Below are positions 9,707 to 18,253 of a stretch of DNA of 48,812 nucleotides, one piece after another. The notes under the pieces were generated by a model. It worked only from the letters and a program-made list of their open reading frames with translations, did no database searches and had not been told where the DNA came from. Numbering within the stretch: the stretch's first letter is position 1; every line of letters starts with the position of its first letter. Where the stretch lies: contig NZ_BAJU01000019.1 in NCBI RefSeq assembly GCF_000613865.1, positions 1 to 48,812 of the forward strand, in the 5' to 3' direction. The DNA is from Acetobacter okinawensis JCM 25146. GTDB taxonomy: Bacteria > Pseudomonadota > Alphaproteobacteria > Acetobacterales > Acetobacteraceae. Position numbers and translations under genes: made by a program.

Positions 9707-10495
9707 ATGACCATACAGCCTTATCATACAGCACTTGTTACCGGCGCATCCTCGGGTATTGGTGCTGCCACCGTACGCAAACTGCGTGAACTTGGGCTGG
9801 AGGTGCACGCAGTCGCGCGGAATAAAGAACGTCTTGAAGAACTGGCAGCAGAAACAGGATGCATAGTACACGCTGCCAGCGTGGCTGACTGCACAGCAAT
9901 GCAGAAGATTTTTGACAACGTGGACATTGATGTTCTGGTCAACAATGCAGGCCAGTCCCGCACAGGCAATATTGCCGACACAACCGAAGACGACGTGGAC
10001 GCGCTTGTTGATATTAACCTGCGCGCCGTCCTGCAACTGACCCGCCTTGCCCTGCCGGGCATGATGGTGCGTGACCGTGGCCATATCATCAACATCAGTT
10101 CCATTGCGGGGCATTATGCCTTTGCCGGGGGCAATACGGTTTACCACGCAACAAAGGCGGGTGTGCATTCGCTCTCGCAGCAGTTGCGCTGTGACCTATA
10201 TGGTAAAAAAATCCGCGTAACCGAAATTTCTCCCGCACGCGTGGAAACAGAAGTCTTTGGCCGCCTTATCGGGGATATGGAAGAAGCACAGCGCCGCTTC
10301 TTTGCCGAATATGACTCCCTGCTCCCCGAAGATCTGGCAAACGCCATTGCATTTGCCGTAAGCTCCCCCCAGCGCATGAATGTAAGCTTTATGGAAGTTC
10401 TGCCAACCATGCAGGTTGTAGGCGGGCTGAACTTCGCCAAAAAACCACTGGCACGCCCTGAACCGCCATGGACATTCAAGCGCTCAAGTCCCTGA
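9707..10495 (+). CDS. Short-chain dehydrogenase/reductase (SDR)
   Basis: A 262-residue classical SDR of NAD(P)-dependent type. The cofactor motif TGASSGIG lies at about 12-19, NNAG at about 84-87, the catalytic Ser in NISSIAG near 128-134, and YHATK (YxxxK) near 145-149. The sequence resembles the YdfG/serine 3-dehydrogenase-like group that oxidises hydroxy acids, but the substrate is not known. It is the first gene of the plus-strand operon. Its last 28 bases overlap the start of the biotin carrier gene, so translation is probably coupled. Its presence suggests that a hydroxy- or oxo-compound is part of the pathway. Confidence 0.93.
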   Translation: MTIQPYHTALVTGASSGIGAATVRKLRELGLEVHAVARNKERLEELAAETGCIVHAASVADCTAMQKIFDNVDIDVLVNNAGQSRTGNIADTTEDDVDALVDINLRAVLQLTRLALPGMMVRDRGHIINISSIAGHYAFAGGNTVYHATKAGVHSLSQQLRCDLYGKKIRVTEISPARVETEVFGRLIGDMEEAQRRFFAEYDSLLPEDLANAIAFAVSSPQRMNVSFMEVLPTMQVVGGLNFAKKPLARPEPPWTFKRSSP

Positions 10496-10926
10496 TTGAC
10501 CTGTTTTCTCAAGCACCATTACAGGAACTTGACGTTTCGGATGGTGCATGCACGCTCAGGATCACGCGGACTGCCAGGCATGCCCCGCTCCATGGCGCGG
10601 CATGCCTGCCCCACCACCCCACCTCTGCACCAGAGGTGGACATTGCGCACACGCCACTGCCAGCAGAATTACCTGCTCCAGCCCCAACGGGGGAACACAT
10701 CCTGCGTGCTCCCCTGTATGGCACGCTCCACCTAGCCCCCTCCCCCGATGCCCCTGCCTTTGTATCTGTTGGGGATACGCTGAGTATAGGCCAGCAGGTG
10801 GGACTGATTGAAGCCATGAAGGTCTTTACACCCATCAAGGCAACATGTGCGGGCAGGCTGGACGCCGTCTTGGTTGAGGATGGTCAGGAAGTGGAGGCCG
10901 AGCAGCCCCTTATGAGGCTTTCATGA
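10468..10926 (+). CDS. Biotin carboxyl carrier protein, AccB-like
   Basis: 152 residues with the AccB plan. The N-terminal helix region MDIQALKSLIDLF is followed by a Pro/Ala-rich linker (about 40-75) and a C-terminal biotinyl domain with the motif IEAMKVF, where Lys118 would be biotinylated. It carries CO2 between a biotin carboxylase and a carboxyltransferase. The gene overlaps the biotin carboxylase start by four bases (ATGA). The location beside pxpABC rather than accA/accD suggests it is a paralogue that serves a dedicated carboxylase rather than fatty acid synthesis. The proper accB of the cell should lie elsewhere (inference). Confidence 0.93.
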   Translation: MDIQALKSLIDLFSQAPLQELDVSDGACTLRITRTARHAPLHGAACLPHHPTSAPEVDIAHTPLPAELPAPAPTGEHILRAPLYGTLHLAPSPDAPAFVSVGDTLSIGQQVGLIEAMKVFTPIKATCAGRLDAVLVEDGQEVEAEQPLMRLS

Positions 10927-12290
10927 CAGAACCTAAGAATTTCCAGCGTGTTCTTATTGCCAATCGTGGCGAAATTGCACTGCGCATCCAGCGAGCCTGC
11001 CGCCAACTCGGGCTGGAAACGGTTGCCGTGCACTCCGAGGCAGACGCCCAGAGCCGCCATGTGCAGGAAGCCGACATTGCCCTGTGCATTGGCCCCAACG
11101 CGGCCGCACGCAGCTACCTGGATGTCGAGGCAATTATTCTGGCAGCCCGCCTGACAGGGGCTGGCGCCATTCATCCCGGCTACGGTTTTCTGTCCGAAAA
11201 TGCGGATTTTGCCGAGGCCGTGGAAGCCGCAGGCATACGCTTTATTGGGCCAACCCCTGCCGCAATCCGCCTGATGGGGGATAAAATTACCGCCAAACAA
11301 ACCATGCAGGCAGCGGGTGTGCCCTGCGTCGCTGGTTCGGATGGCCCATTGCCGGAGGACGAACAGAAAATTCTCGCACTGGCCGAGCAGGTGGGTTTTC
11401 CTGTTATTGTCAAGGCATCAGGCGGGGGTGGCGGGCGTGGCATGCGTGTGGTCTGGCAGGCTGATGACCTGCTCAAAGCCGTAGCACTCACCCGCAAGGA
11501 AGCCCAACAGGCATTTGGCAACCCAACCCTGTATCTGGAAAGCTTCATGCAGAAGCCCAGACATATCGAAATTCAGGTCCTATGCGATACGCACGGCAAC
11601 GCCCTGTGGCTGGGCGCGCGTGACTGTTCCTTGCAACGACGCCACCAGAAAGTGCTTGAAGAGGCACCTCCCCCCGGCATTCCGCCAGAACTGATTGCCA
11701 AAATCGGGCAAAGCTGTGCGCAGGCATGCCGCCACATTGGATACCGTGGGGCTGGAACATTCGAATTCCTGTACGAAGACGGCGTTTTTGCGTTTATTGA
11801 GATGAACACGCGCCTACAGGTAGAACACCCGGTTACAGAGGAAACAACCGGGCTGGATATCGTCTGCGCCCAGATTGAAATTGCTCAGGGCAAACCGCTG
11901 AGCCTGCAACAGGCAGATGTGCAGACCATCGGGCATGCCATTGAATGCCGGATCAATGCGGAAAACCCCTTTTCCTTTGCGCCCTCGCCCGGCCTTGTCA
12001 CACAATGGACGCTACCGGGTGGGGCGGGTATTCGCATGGACACGCATATGGCGCAGGGCTGCACGGTTCAGCCTTATTATGACTCGCTCATTGCCAAGGT
12101 CATAGCCCGCGGCGCAACCCGGACCGAAGCCATAAACCGCCTGCAGGTCGCCCTTGCCGAAATGCAGGTGGAGGGGATTGAAACAAACATCCCGCTCCAT
12201 CAGGCTATTTTGCAGGATACAGGTTTTTTGGAAGGTGGCGTGGACATTCATCACCTTGAACACTGGCTGGAAAAAAGGTCTCACCCTTGA
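10923..12290 (+). CDS. Biotin carboxylase, AccC-like paralogue
   Basis: 455 residues, the normal length for a stand-alone biotin carboxylase. It uses ATP and bicarbonate to carboxylate carrier-bound biotin. Motifs in order: LIANRGEIALR (11-21), HPGYGFLSEN (84-93), the ATP-grasp glycine loop KASGGGGGRGM (164-174), and EMNTRLQVEHPVTE (293-306) with catalytic Glu and Arg residues. It overlaps the carrier gene upstream (ATGA) and abuts the second carrier-like gene downstream (TGATG). No carboxyltransferase is encoded on this strand; PxpB and PxpC, encoded divergently, have the matching fold of the urea carboxylase CT domain. Confidence 0.95.
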   Translation: MTEPKNFQRVLIANRGEIALRIQRACRQLGLETVAVHSEADAQSRHVQEADIALCIGPNAAARSYLDVEAIILAARLTGAGAIHPGYGFLSENADFAEAVEAAGIRFIGPTPAAIRLMGDKITAKQTMQAAGVPCVAGSDGPLPEDEQKILALAEQVGFPVIVKASGGGGGRGMRVVWQADDLLKAVALTRKEAQQAFGNPTLYLESFMQKPRHIEIQVLCDTHGNALWLGARDCSLQRRHQKVLEEAPPPGIPPELIAKIGQSCAQACRHIGYRGAGTFEFLYEDGVFAFIEMNTRLQVEHPVTEETTGLDIVCAQIEIAQGKPLSLQQADVQTIGHAIECRINAENPFSFAPSPGLVTQWTLPGGAGIRMDTHMAQGCTVQPYYDSLIAKVIARGATRTEAINRLQVALAEMQVEGIETNIPLHQAILQDTGFLEGGVDIHHLEHWLEKRSHP

Positions 12291-12745
12291 TGGAAAAGCC
12301 CATAACGCTCCCTGCGTTTGAAGCACTCCCCACACCGCAGGATCTGGCCCAGATCACCCGCTGGCTGCAACAGGCTGGCCTGCATGAACTGGAACTGACA
12401 AATGCACAGGGTCTACGCCTGCGCCTTGTCGCCAATACGTCCGCTCACTCAGTGACCTCGCCCTCCCTGCCGTCAACTGCCCCAACCGCACCCGCCAAGC
12501 CCACATCAACGCCTGTCCTTACACCCTATTTTGGGCATTTACGTTTACAGGATGTGGTGACAGACAAGGCTTTTGTCACTGTCGGCCAGACAGTGCAGCA
12601 GGGGCAGACCGTGGGCATGCTTGATCTGGGGAGCATAACCGTGGCCATACCGGCCCCCGGCAATGGCGTGCTCAGCAGTATCTGTGCTCAGGAAGGTGAT
12701 CTGGTGGGGTATGGGCACAGCATTGCCTTCATAACTCCCTTATAA
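12290..12745 (+). CDS. Biotinyl-domain protein lacking the biotin lysine
   Basis: 151 residues with the same plan as the carrier two genes upstream: helical N-terminus (EALPTPQDLAQITRWLQQAG), Thr/Pro/Ala linker (about 52-78), and a C-terminal lipoyl/biotinyl fold (FVTVGQTVQQGQTVGMLDLG). At the position of the EAMK motif it reads DLGS, so the biotinylated lysine is replaced by Ser115. The frame is continuous, so this is not caused by a frameshift. It cannot carry biotin by the known mechanism. A structural or regulatory role with the other carrier, or a decaying duplicate, are both possible. The start ATG overlaps the accC-like stop by one base, and AAAAAAGG lies about ten bases upstream. Confidence 0.88.
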   Translation: MEKPITLPAFEALPTPQDLAQITRWLQQAGLHELELTNAQGLRLRLVANTSAHSVTSPSLPSTAPTAPAKPTSTPVLTPYFGHLRLQDVVTDKAFVTVGQTVQQGQTVGMLDLGSITVAIPAPGNGVLSSICAQEGDLVGYGHSIAFITPL

Positions 12746-12756
12746 TCTTTTGCTCC

Positions 12757-12782
12757 TTCCCCTGCCATTGCGGCAGGGGGAA
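12757..12782. terminator. Hairpin between convergent genes, possible terminator
   Basis: An inverted repeat (TTCCCCTGCC / GGCAGGGGGAA) with a five-base loop lies between the convergent ends of the biotinyl-domain gene and aspC. It has no clear T-run after the stem on either strand, so the terminator role rests mainly on position. Confidence 0.4.
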
Positions 12783-12798
12783 AAAGCAGAAGCCGCGC

Positions 12799-14010
12799 TT
12801 ATTTAAGCCCTGCCACAAAGTCCGCAATACGGCGGCAACCTTCTGTAAGAACATCCACACTGGTTGCATAAGAAAGGCGAAAGAATGGGCTCATACCGTA
12901 AGCCGTTCCCTGCACGGTAGCCACCTGCTGCTCCTCCAGAAGCCCCATGACAAAGTCTGTATCGGTTGCGATCTGCCGCCCGGCGGCCGAAACCTTGTTC
13001 AAACAGGCACGAATATCGACATAAACATAAAATGCCCCCTGCGGTTTGTGGCAGGTCAGGCCAGGAATGGCATTGAGCAGGTCCACGACCAGATCGCGGC
13101 GAGCCTGATACTCCAGTGCCCGCTCGCGCAGGAACTCCTGCGGGCCTTCCAGCGCAGCAATCGCCGCAGCCTGTGCAAGGGTATTGATTCCACTGGTGGA
13201 CTGCCCCTGCATATTGTTCATCGCGGCAATCAGTTTTGCTGGCCCACCACAAAAACCAACCCGCCAGCCGGTCATGGCATAAGCTTTGGAAACACCATTG
13301 ACTGTCAGCACCCGTGGCTTCAGTGCCGGTTCTACCTGTGCGATCGTGCAGAATTCAAAATCGTCATAAACCAGATGTTCGTAGATATCATCGGTCATGA
13401 TCCAGACATGTTCGTGCTTGAGAAGGACTTTTGCAATTTTCTGCATCTCTTCCTTCGGGCAGCAGGCACCTGTGGGATTGTTGGGAAAATTCAGAATAAC
13501 CCATTTGGTCTGCGGCGTAATGGCGGCATCCAGATCCTCTGCCTTTAAGCAAAAACCATTGTATTCGTGGCAAGGCACCTGCACAACACTGGCGCCCGCA
13601 AGGCGGGCCTGATCTGCATAGCTGATCCAGTATGGTGTTGGCAGAACAACATTGTCGCCCGGATTGCAGGTGGCCATAATGGCATTAAAAATAATCTGCT
13701 TTCCGCCATTGGCTACCAGAATTTCGTCCAATGCGTAATCCAGATTATTCTCACGCAGGAACTTGGCTCTTACGGCGCGTTTGAGTGCTGGTTTACCTGC
13801 CTGCGGCGGGTATTTTGTATCTCCCGCACGCCCTGCCGCCACTGCGGCTTCCAGCACATGCTCAGGTGTTGGAAAATCCGGCTCACCGGAGGATAGGCTA
13901 ACAATCTGCTTGCCTTCCGCCTTCAAGGCAGAGGCCTTATCCGTCATTGCAGCCGAAGCAGAAATGGCAATTCCGTTCAGTCGATCGGCAAAACCTGGCA
14001 TGGTATGCAT
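12799..14010 (-). CDS. Aspartate aminotransferase, class I PLP enzyme
   Basis: 403 residues of the class I/II aminotransferase family, subgroup I-beta. It moves the amino group between glutamate/oxaloacetate and aspartate/2-oxoglutarate. Motifs: VSLSSGEPDFPTPEHV (about 37-52), ILNFPNNPTGA (about 171-181), TDDIYEHLVY (about 206-215), and the PLP-lysine region NGVSKAYAMTGWRVGFCGG (Lys at about 244). Two starts are possible, ATG 14010 and ATG 14001, each with a GGAG-type site upstream. It is convergent with the biotin operon and divergent from a LysR gene. Many alphaproteobacterial genomes encode this enzyme near varied genes, so the link to the neighbours is inference. Confidence 0.95.
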   Translation of the reverse strand: MHTMPGFADRLNGIAISASAAMTDKASALKAEGKQIVSLSSGEPDFPTPEHVLEAAVAAGRAGDTKYPPQAGKPALKRAVRAKFLRENNLDYALDEILVANGGKQIIFNAIMATCNPGDNVVLPTPYWISYADQARLAGASVVQVPCHEYNGFCLKAEDLDAAITPQTKWVILNFPNNPTGACCPKEEMQKIAKVLLKHEHVWIMTDDIYEHLVYDDFEFCTIAQVEPALKPRVLTVNGVSKAYAMTGWRVGFCGGPAKLIAAMNNMQGQSTSGINTLAQAAAIAALEGPQEFLRERALEYQARRDLVVDLLNAIPGLTCHKPQGAFYVYVDIRACLNKVSAAGRQIATDTDFVMGLLEEQQVATVQGTAYGMSPFFRLSYATSVDVLTEGCRRIADFVAGLK

Positions 14011-14286
14011 ACTCCCGCAGCTCCCCCTCCAATAGAAAGACAGCCTGTATAAATGTGATATCGCTTGAATTTACCTCACTGCCAGCTTCCCTCGGTAGCG
14101 GTTAAAAACATCTGGCCCCATAGAAGAAAGCTATGGAATGATTTAAATTTTTACATAAGAACAATTCCAGATGTGCTCCTTAAACAGCTCACCCAAACCC
14201 GGTTTATAAGTATTTATTTCAATCACAATCAAAGAATTATGAGTAAAAGTATTTAATTTTATAGAAATTGTTATTTTTGCATTTTA

Positions 14287-14315
14287 TTGACTTTATTCCG
14301 ATATATCATTAAAAA
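14287..14315 (+). promoter_or_regulatory. Possible sigma-70 promoter for the LysR gene
   Basis: The 338-base divergent region 14011-14348 is strongly AT-rich and holds no gene. TTGACT (14287-14292) is followed after 17 bases by TAAAAA (14310-14315), a weak -10 match, about 34 bases before the LysR start. AGGGAG then lies just upstream of the TTG start. LysR regulators usually bind in such divergent regions, but I could not single out an operator. Confidence 0.35.
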
Positions 14316-14348
14316 TTATAGCTGTTCCGTCGCAGGGAGTGCAGCGCA

Positions 14349-15302
14349 TTGGACATCAGGCGTTTACAGGCGTTCGTAAAAATTATTGATGTTGGCAGCA
14401 TTTCGCGCGCCGCAGATATTCTCAATATTGCCCAGCCTGCACTCAGCCAGCAGCTTGCATCGCTTGAAACGGCTTTTAAGCAAAAACTCCTGATCCGCAG
14501 CAAAATGGGGGTCACGCCGACTGCCGCCGGGCTGGAACTCTACCGGCACGCGCAGACCATGAGCAAACAGCTTGACCGCGCCATGGAAGAAGTCAGCAAC
14601 GGCACCGGCCCACTGGTTGGCAAGGTTTCGGTCGGGCTTTCGCCCTATTGTTCCGGCTCCTCCCTTGCGCTGGGTCTGTTACAGGAGGTCCGGCAGAAAC
14701 TGCCCAATATCACGCTCCATCTTTCGGAAAGTTTTGACGATATTTACAGTGAGATGGTCATGACCGGCAGACTGGACATGGCAATCATTCACGGGGCGGG
14801 GCCGGTCAAGGGTGTTAATTTTATGCCCTTGATGAAAGAGAATTTTTTTCTGGTCGCACATGCCGACTTCGGTTTTGGCACAGACACGGCAACGCCTGTC
14901 AAATTATCTGATCTGGCACAAACGCCACTTCTGGTACCACCTGATTACAACTTTGTTCGTAAACGGATCAACGTCGCTTTTGCGCGCAAACAGATTGTTC
15001 CAAACATTGTTGCAGAAGTGGAAGCCCTGTTAACCCTGCGCGACGCCGTGGCCGCAGGGCTGGGCTGCACCATTCTGCCATGGGCTGTAGCGAGCAAAAT
15101 TGTCGTCCCCGGCCAATCACTTATTTATCCGCTCAGTAGCCCGATCATTCAGGAAAACGTCTCTCTGTGCATTCCTGAAAGCATCCCTGAAACCGAAGCC
15201 GGGGTTGCCGTCAGGGAGCTTCTTGTGCTTCTGGCCCAACATATGGTGACCTCTCAGAACTGGCCCGGCACACAAATGGCGGACCCTCCCCCCGCCGGAT
15301 AA
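14349..15302 (+). CDS. LysR-family transcriptional regulator, Nac/Cbl-like
   Basis: 317 residues. The N-terminal winged helix-turn-helix covers about residues 1-60 (LQAFVKIIDVGSISRAADIL, then QPALSQQLASLE), followed by the periplasmic-binding-like effector domain (VGKVSVGLSPYCSGSSLALG). The start is TTG (MDIRRL) preceded by AGGGAG. The sequence resembles the Nac-type nitrogen assimilation regulators. It is divergent from aspC and is the only regulator close to the pxp/biotin block, so it is a candidate controller of nitrogen-related genes here. This link is inference. Confidence 0.95.
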   Translation: MDIRRLQAFVKIIDVGSISRAADILNIAQPALSQQLASLETAFKQKLLIRSKMGVTPTAAGLELYRHAQTMSKQLDRAMEEVSNGTGPLVGKVSVGLSPYCSGSSLALGLLQEVRQKLPNITLHLSESFDDIYSEMVMTGRLDMAIIHGAGPVKGVNFMPLMKENFFLVAHADFGFGTDTATPVKLSDLAQTPLLVPPDYNFVRKRINVAFARKQIVPNIVAEVEALLTLRDAVAAGLGCTILPWAVASKIVVPGQSLIYPLSSPIIQENVSLCIPESIPETEAGVAVRELLVLLAQHMVTSQNWPGTQMADPPPAG

Positions 15303-15452
15303 GCCCCACCCCGCTACGGGAGCCGACGGGGAACCCCATATATTATTGCGCTGCCACAACACCATCGTTTGCTTGCCTGCCCCAGTCCACAGCACCCCTT
15401 GCATGCAAGATATGATCTGGCTAACGCGAATGATTTGCGATAAACAGCACGC

Positions 15453-15842
15453 ATGTCCTCTCGCACGCACAGTTTGACTTACCTGATGGCCTTCTGGCCT
15501 CTGGTAATGCTTGCTCTTATTGCGCGCCTGACTTTTGGTGGTCTTGCCTCCCCTACTGCGCTGGTGGATGACCCGCTTAAAAACCTTACAAAACTCAGTA
15601 TTCTTTGTGACGACCAGTCGCCATCCCCATCCCCCGATGGGCAGCATCATCACTCCACCAATCCAGAAGACGACAGTTTTCTTCTTTCCGAAGCTGCTGA
15701 ACTTTTACTGCTCAGCGTTGCGTTCTGTCTGTGTGTGGCGCTGGCTATTTGCGACAACCCTCACGCCTGGATGTTCGCGCCCATTCGTGGGCCACCCGCG
15801 CCACAACGGACGTCCCTCTGCCCGCAGGGACCACCTGCCTGA
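15453..15842 (+). CDS. Small His-rich membrane protein, DUF2946-like
   Basis: 129 residues. A hydrophobic N-terminal segment (LMAFWPLVMLALIARLTFGG) acts as signal or anchor. A polar stretch with PDGQHHHSTNPEDD follows, then a second hydrophobic segment (LLLLSVAFCLCVALAI) and a Pro-rich tail. The layout resembles DUF2946 proteins, which often precede TonB receptors in metal-related loci; the assignment is by resemblance only. It ends about 70 bases before the TonB receptor. The His cluster could bind a metal. No strong ribosome binding site is seen, and the start could be elsewhere. Confidence 0.6.
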   Translation: MSSRTHSLTYLMAFWPLVMLALIARLTFGGLASPTALVDDPLKNLTKLSILCDDQSPSPSPDGQHHHSTNPEDDSFLLSEAAELLLLSVAFCLCVALAICDNPHAWMFAPIRGPPAPQRTSLCPQGPPA

Positions 15843-15914
15843 CCTGAATTGAAAACGCCGCTCACACGCATTGGCCTGTGAGCTTTTTGTGCTGTTTATT
15901 CAGGTTTAAACCCC

Positions 15915-18243
15915 ATGTTGTATACTCATCACCTGTCACGCCCGTTATGCGGGGTGGCAGTGCTTGTCGCGGCACTTGCCACACCTCATGCTCGCGCAGA
16001 AACGGAACATACTCCAGCACTTACCGCACGTGAGCATGTTCCTGCGCACGCACACAGGCCCCGCAAAGCGACCAACACAACGGAACATATCCTCGTCACA
16101 GGATCAAACCATGCATCAGCCCTGACGCATCCGGCGGGCCAGACAACTTTTAGCGCTGACAGACGCGATTTTGGGAACCAGGTTGGCCAGAGCGTTGCGG
16201 ATATGGTGGTCACCATTCCCGGTGTCAGCTTTACGCAGGGGAATGGACCACGCGATACCAACATTTCCATTCGCGGGTCGGGCGACCGCCAGTCATGGGG
16301 CCTAAAAAATATTCAGGTGCTCGAAGATGGTTTCCCCATGACCCAGCCAGACGGCACAGCACGCGCCGATCTGATTGACCCGCACGCCTATCAGGGCGTG
16401 GATGTGTTTGAAGGCCCGGCCTCCACCCTTTACGGCAATTACGCCATAAACGGTGCCATCAACTTCCGCACCCGCAAAGGGGCGGATATTCACGGGCTGG
16501 AACTCGGCTCCGATTTGGGCAGTTTCGGGATGTTTAACAACTATGCAACCCTTGGTTTTGGCAACAGACACTACGACCTGATGATCTTTGGCAGTGACGT
16601 GCGCGGCAACGGATTTATTGCCAACAGCCGTTATAATACCTCAACAGAAAACATGCGCCTTCGCGTTAACCTGAGCGCAACAGACCGCCTTATTCTCAAA
16701 TTTGTAAACAACGTAACCGATGCATTTCTGCCCGCAAGGCTCTCGCTCAACCAGTATCGTGCCAACCCCTACCAGCAAGGATGCGCGCAGGCTGCCAGCG
16801 CGGCTGCGGGCTGTGCATCCGTTAGCCTGCTGGTCAATGGCCGTTACGGCACAAAGGAGGCCATGAGCCCCGAAGCCGCAGGCCTAGGCCGTTTTGACCG
16901 ACGAACGGTTGTCGGGCTACGCTGGGAGCACGACTTTAACAGCCAGACCACATGGCACAACCAGTTTACCTATGACCAGCGCCACATTGACCAGCCGACT
17001 TCTCCTACCGTTTACGTCGGCCCTTATAATTCCTACGCAGTCAGCAGCGATATTACCAACCATGCCCAGCTTGCAGGCAGAACGTTGGAGACATTCGGCG
17101 GGATAAATTTTGATTATCTCGACTTTGGGTCACAGACGTACAACGTCATGCCACTGGGTGGCGCAACCCGTGGGGCCATGAGTTCACAAAGTTATGGCCA
17201 TCAGTGGAACCTTGGCGCCCGCTTTCAGGAAGACTGGCATTTTGCTCCCGACTGGCACGCAGTTGTCGGGCTTGGCGGCACATATTCCGACATTGGCGCG
17301 ACTGAAACACTGTATGGTTACTCCGCCACAACAAGCAGCCAGCGGGCCATTACTGCCAACCGCTTTTACTTCAACCTCGCTCCAGAAGGGGCCTTGATCT
17401 ACACCCCGTCCAAAAACTGGACGCTGCACACCCGTGTTGGCACGGCTTACGGCACCCCATCCTCCTCCAACCTGTTCATCACGCCCGAAGCACTACGGCA
17501 ACAATACGCAGCTACAAAGCCAGACAAGTGTCGGTATTGACCTTGGAGCAGACTGGCACCCGTCTTCCAATATCAACATTCAGGCAACGGGTTTTTACGA
17601 GTTTTACAAAAACGAACTGGTCAGTCAGTCGGCTGGCATCAACGCAGTAGGTTCCTATACATTCAATGCCCCTGCATCCGAACATCGCGGCGTGGTACTT
17701 GGCGTGGAGTGGAAACCACTCCCCCAAACCCTTTCTGGCGGTCGGATCAAGCTAAGCTATACTTACGATAATCAGATTTATACCAATTATACCGAAACAC
17801 TTTCCAACACGACCCTCTCGCGTAGTTTCAGCCGCGCAGGCAATTATATTCCCGGGGTTATTCCCAATTTTCTCAATGCCCGCTTTCTTTACGATCAGCC
17901 TGATGGTCTGCTGGAGGGGCTGGGCGGTTATGCGGAAGTCACCTGGCGGGATTCCTACTGGCTGGACAACGCAAACCGCCTAAAAGCACCCGGCTACACC
18001 CTGCTGAATCTTGAGGTGCATTATAACCCACCAGCCCGGCTAGGATGGGCACACCGTCTGCACTGGTATTTTGAGGTACAGAATGTTGCCAACCAGACGT
18101 ATATCGCAGGTGCCAGCAATATTAGCGACAAACTACAATCCAACGGACAGCAGGCAGATGCTGCCACACTCATGAACAGCACAGGCTCAATCTACGCAGG
18201 CTCCCCACGCGCGTATTTTGGCGGTGTGCGGGTTCGGTTCTGA
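15915..18243 (+). CDS. TonB-dependent outer-membrane receptor, frameshifted as read
   Basis: Signal peptide at the N-terminus (LCGVAVLVAALATPHARA), then a plug domain with the TonB-box region (EHILVTGSN), VADMVVTIPGVSFTQGNG, NISIRGSGDRQSW and GPASTLYGNYAINGAINFRT, then the barrel. The frame breaks near 17488-17497: one frame ends after NLFITPEALR, the other resumes at GNNTQLQSQTSVGIDLGADW. Restoring two bases (for example GG and TT runs shortened to G and T) or removing one base repairs it. The C-terminus AYFGGVRVRF ends in Phe as usual. It is followed 10 bases later by a PepSY gene, and the SCO gene converges on it. The ligand may be a metal complex, possibly copper, judged from the neighbours. 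Confidence 0.92.
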
Positions 18244-18253
18244 GGATAACACC

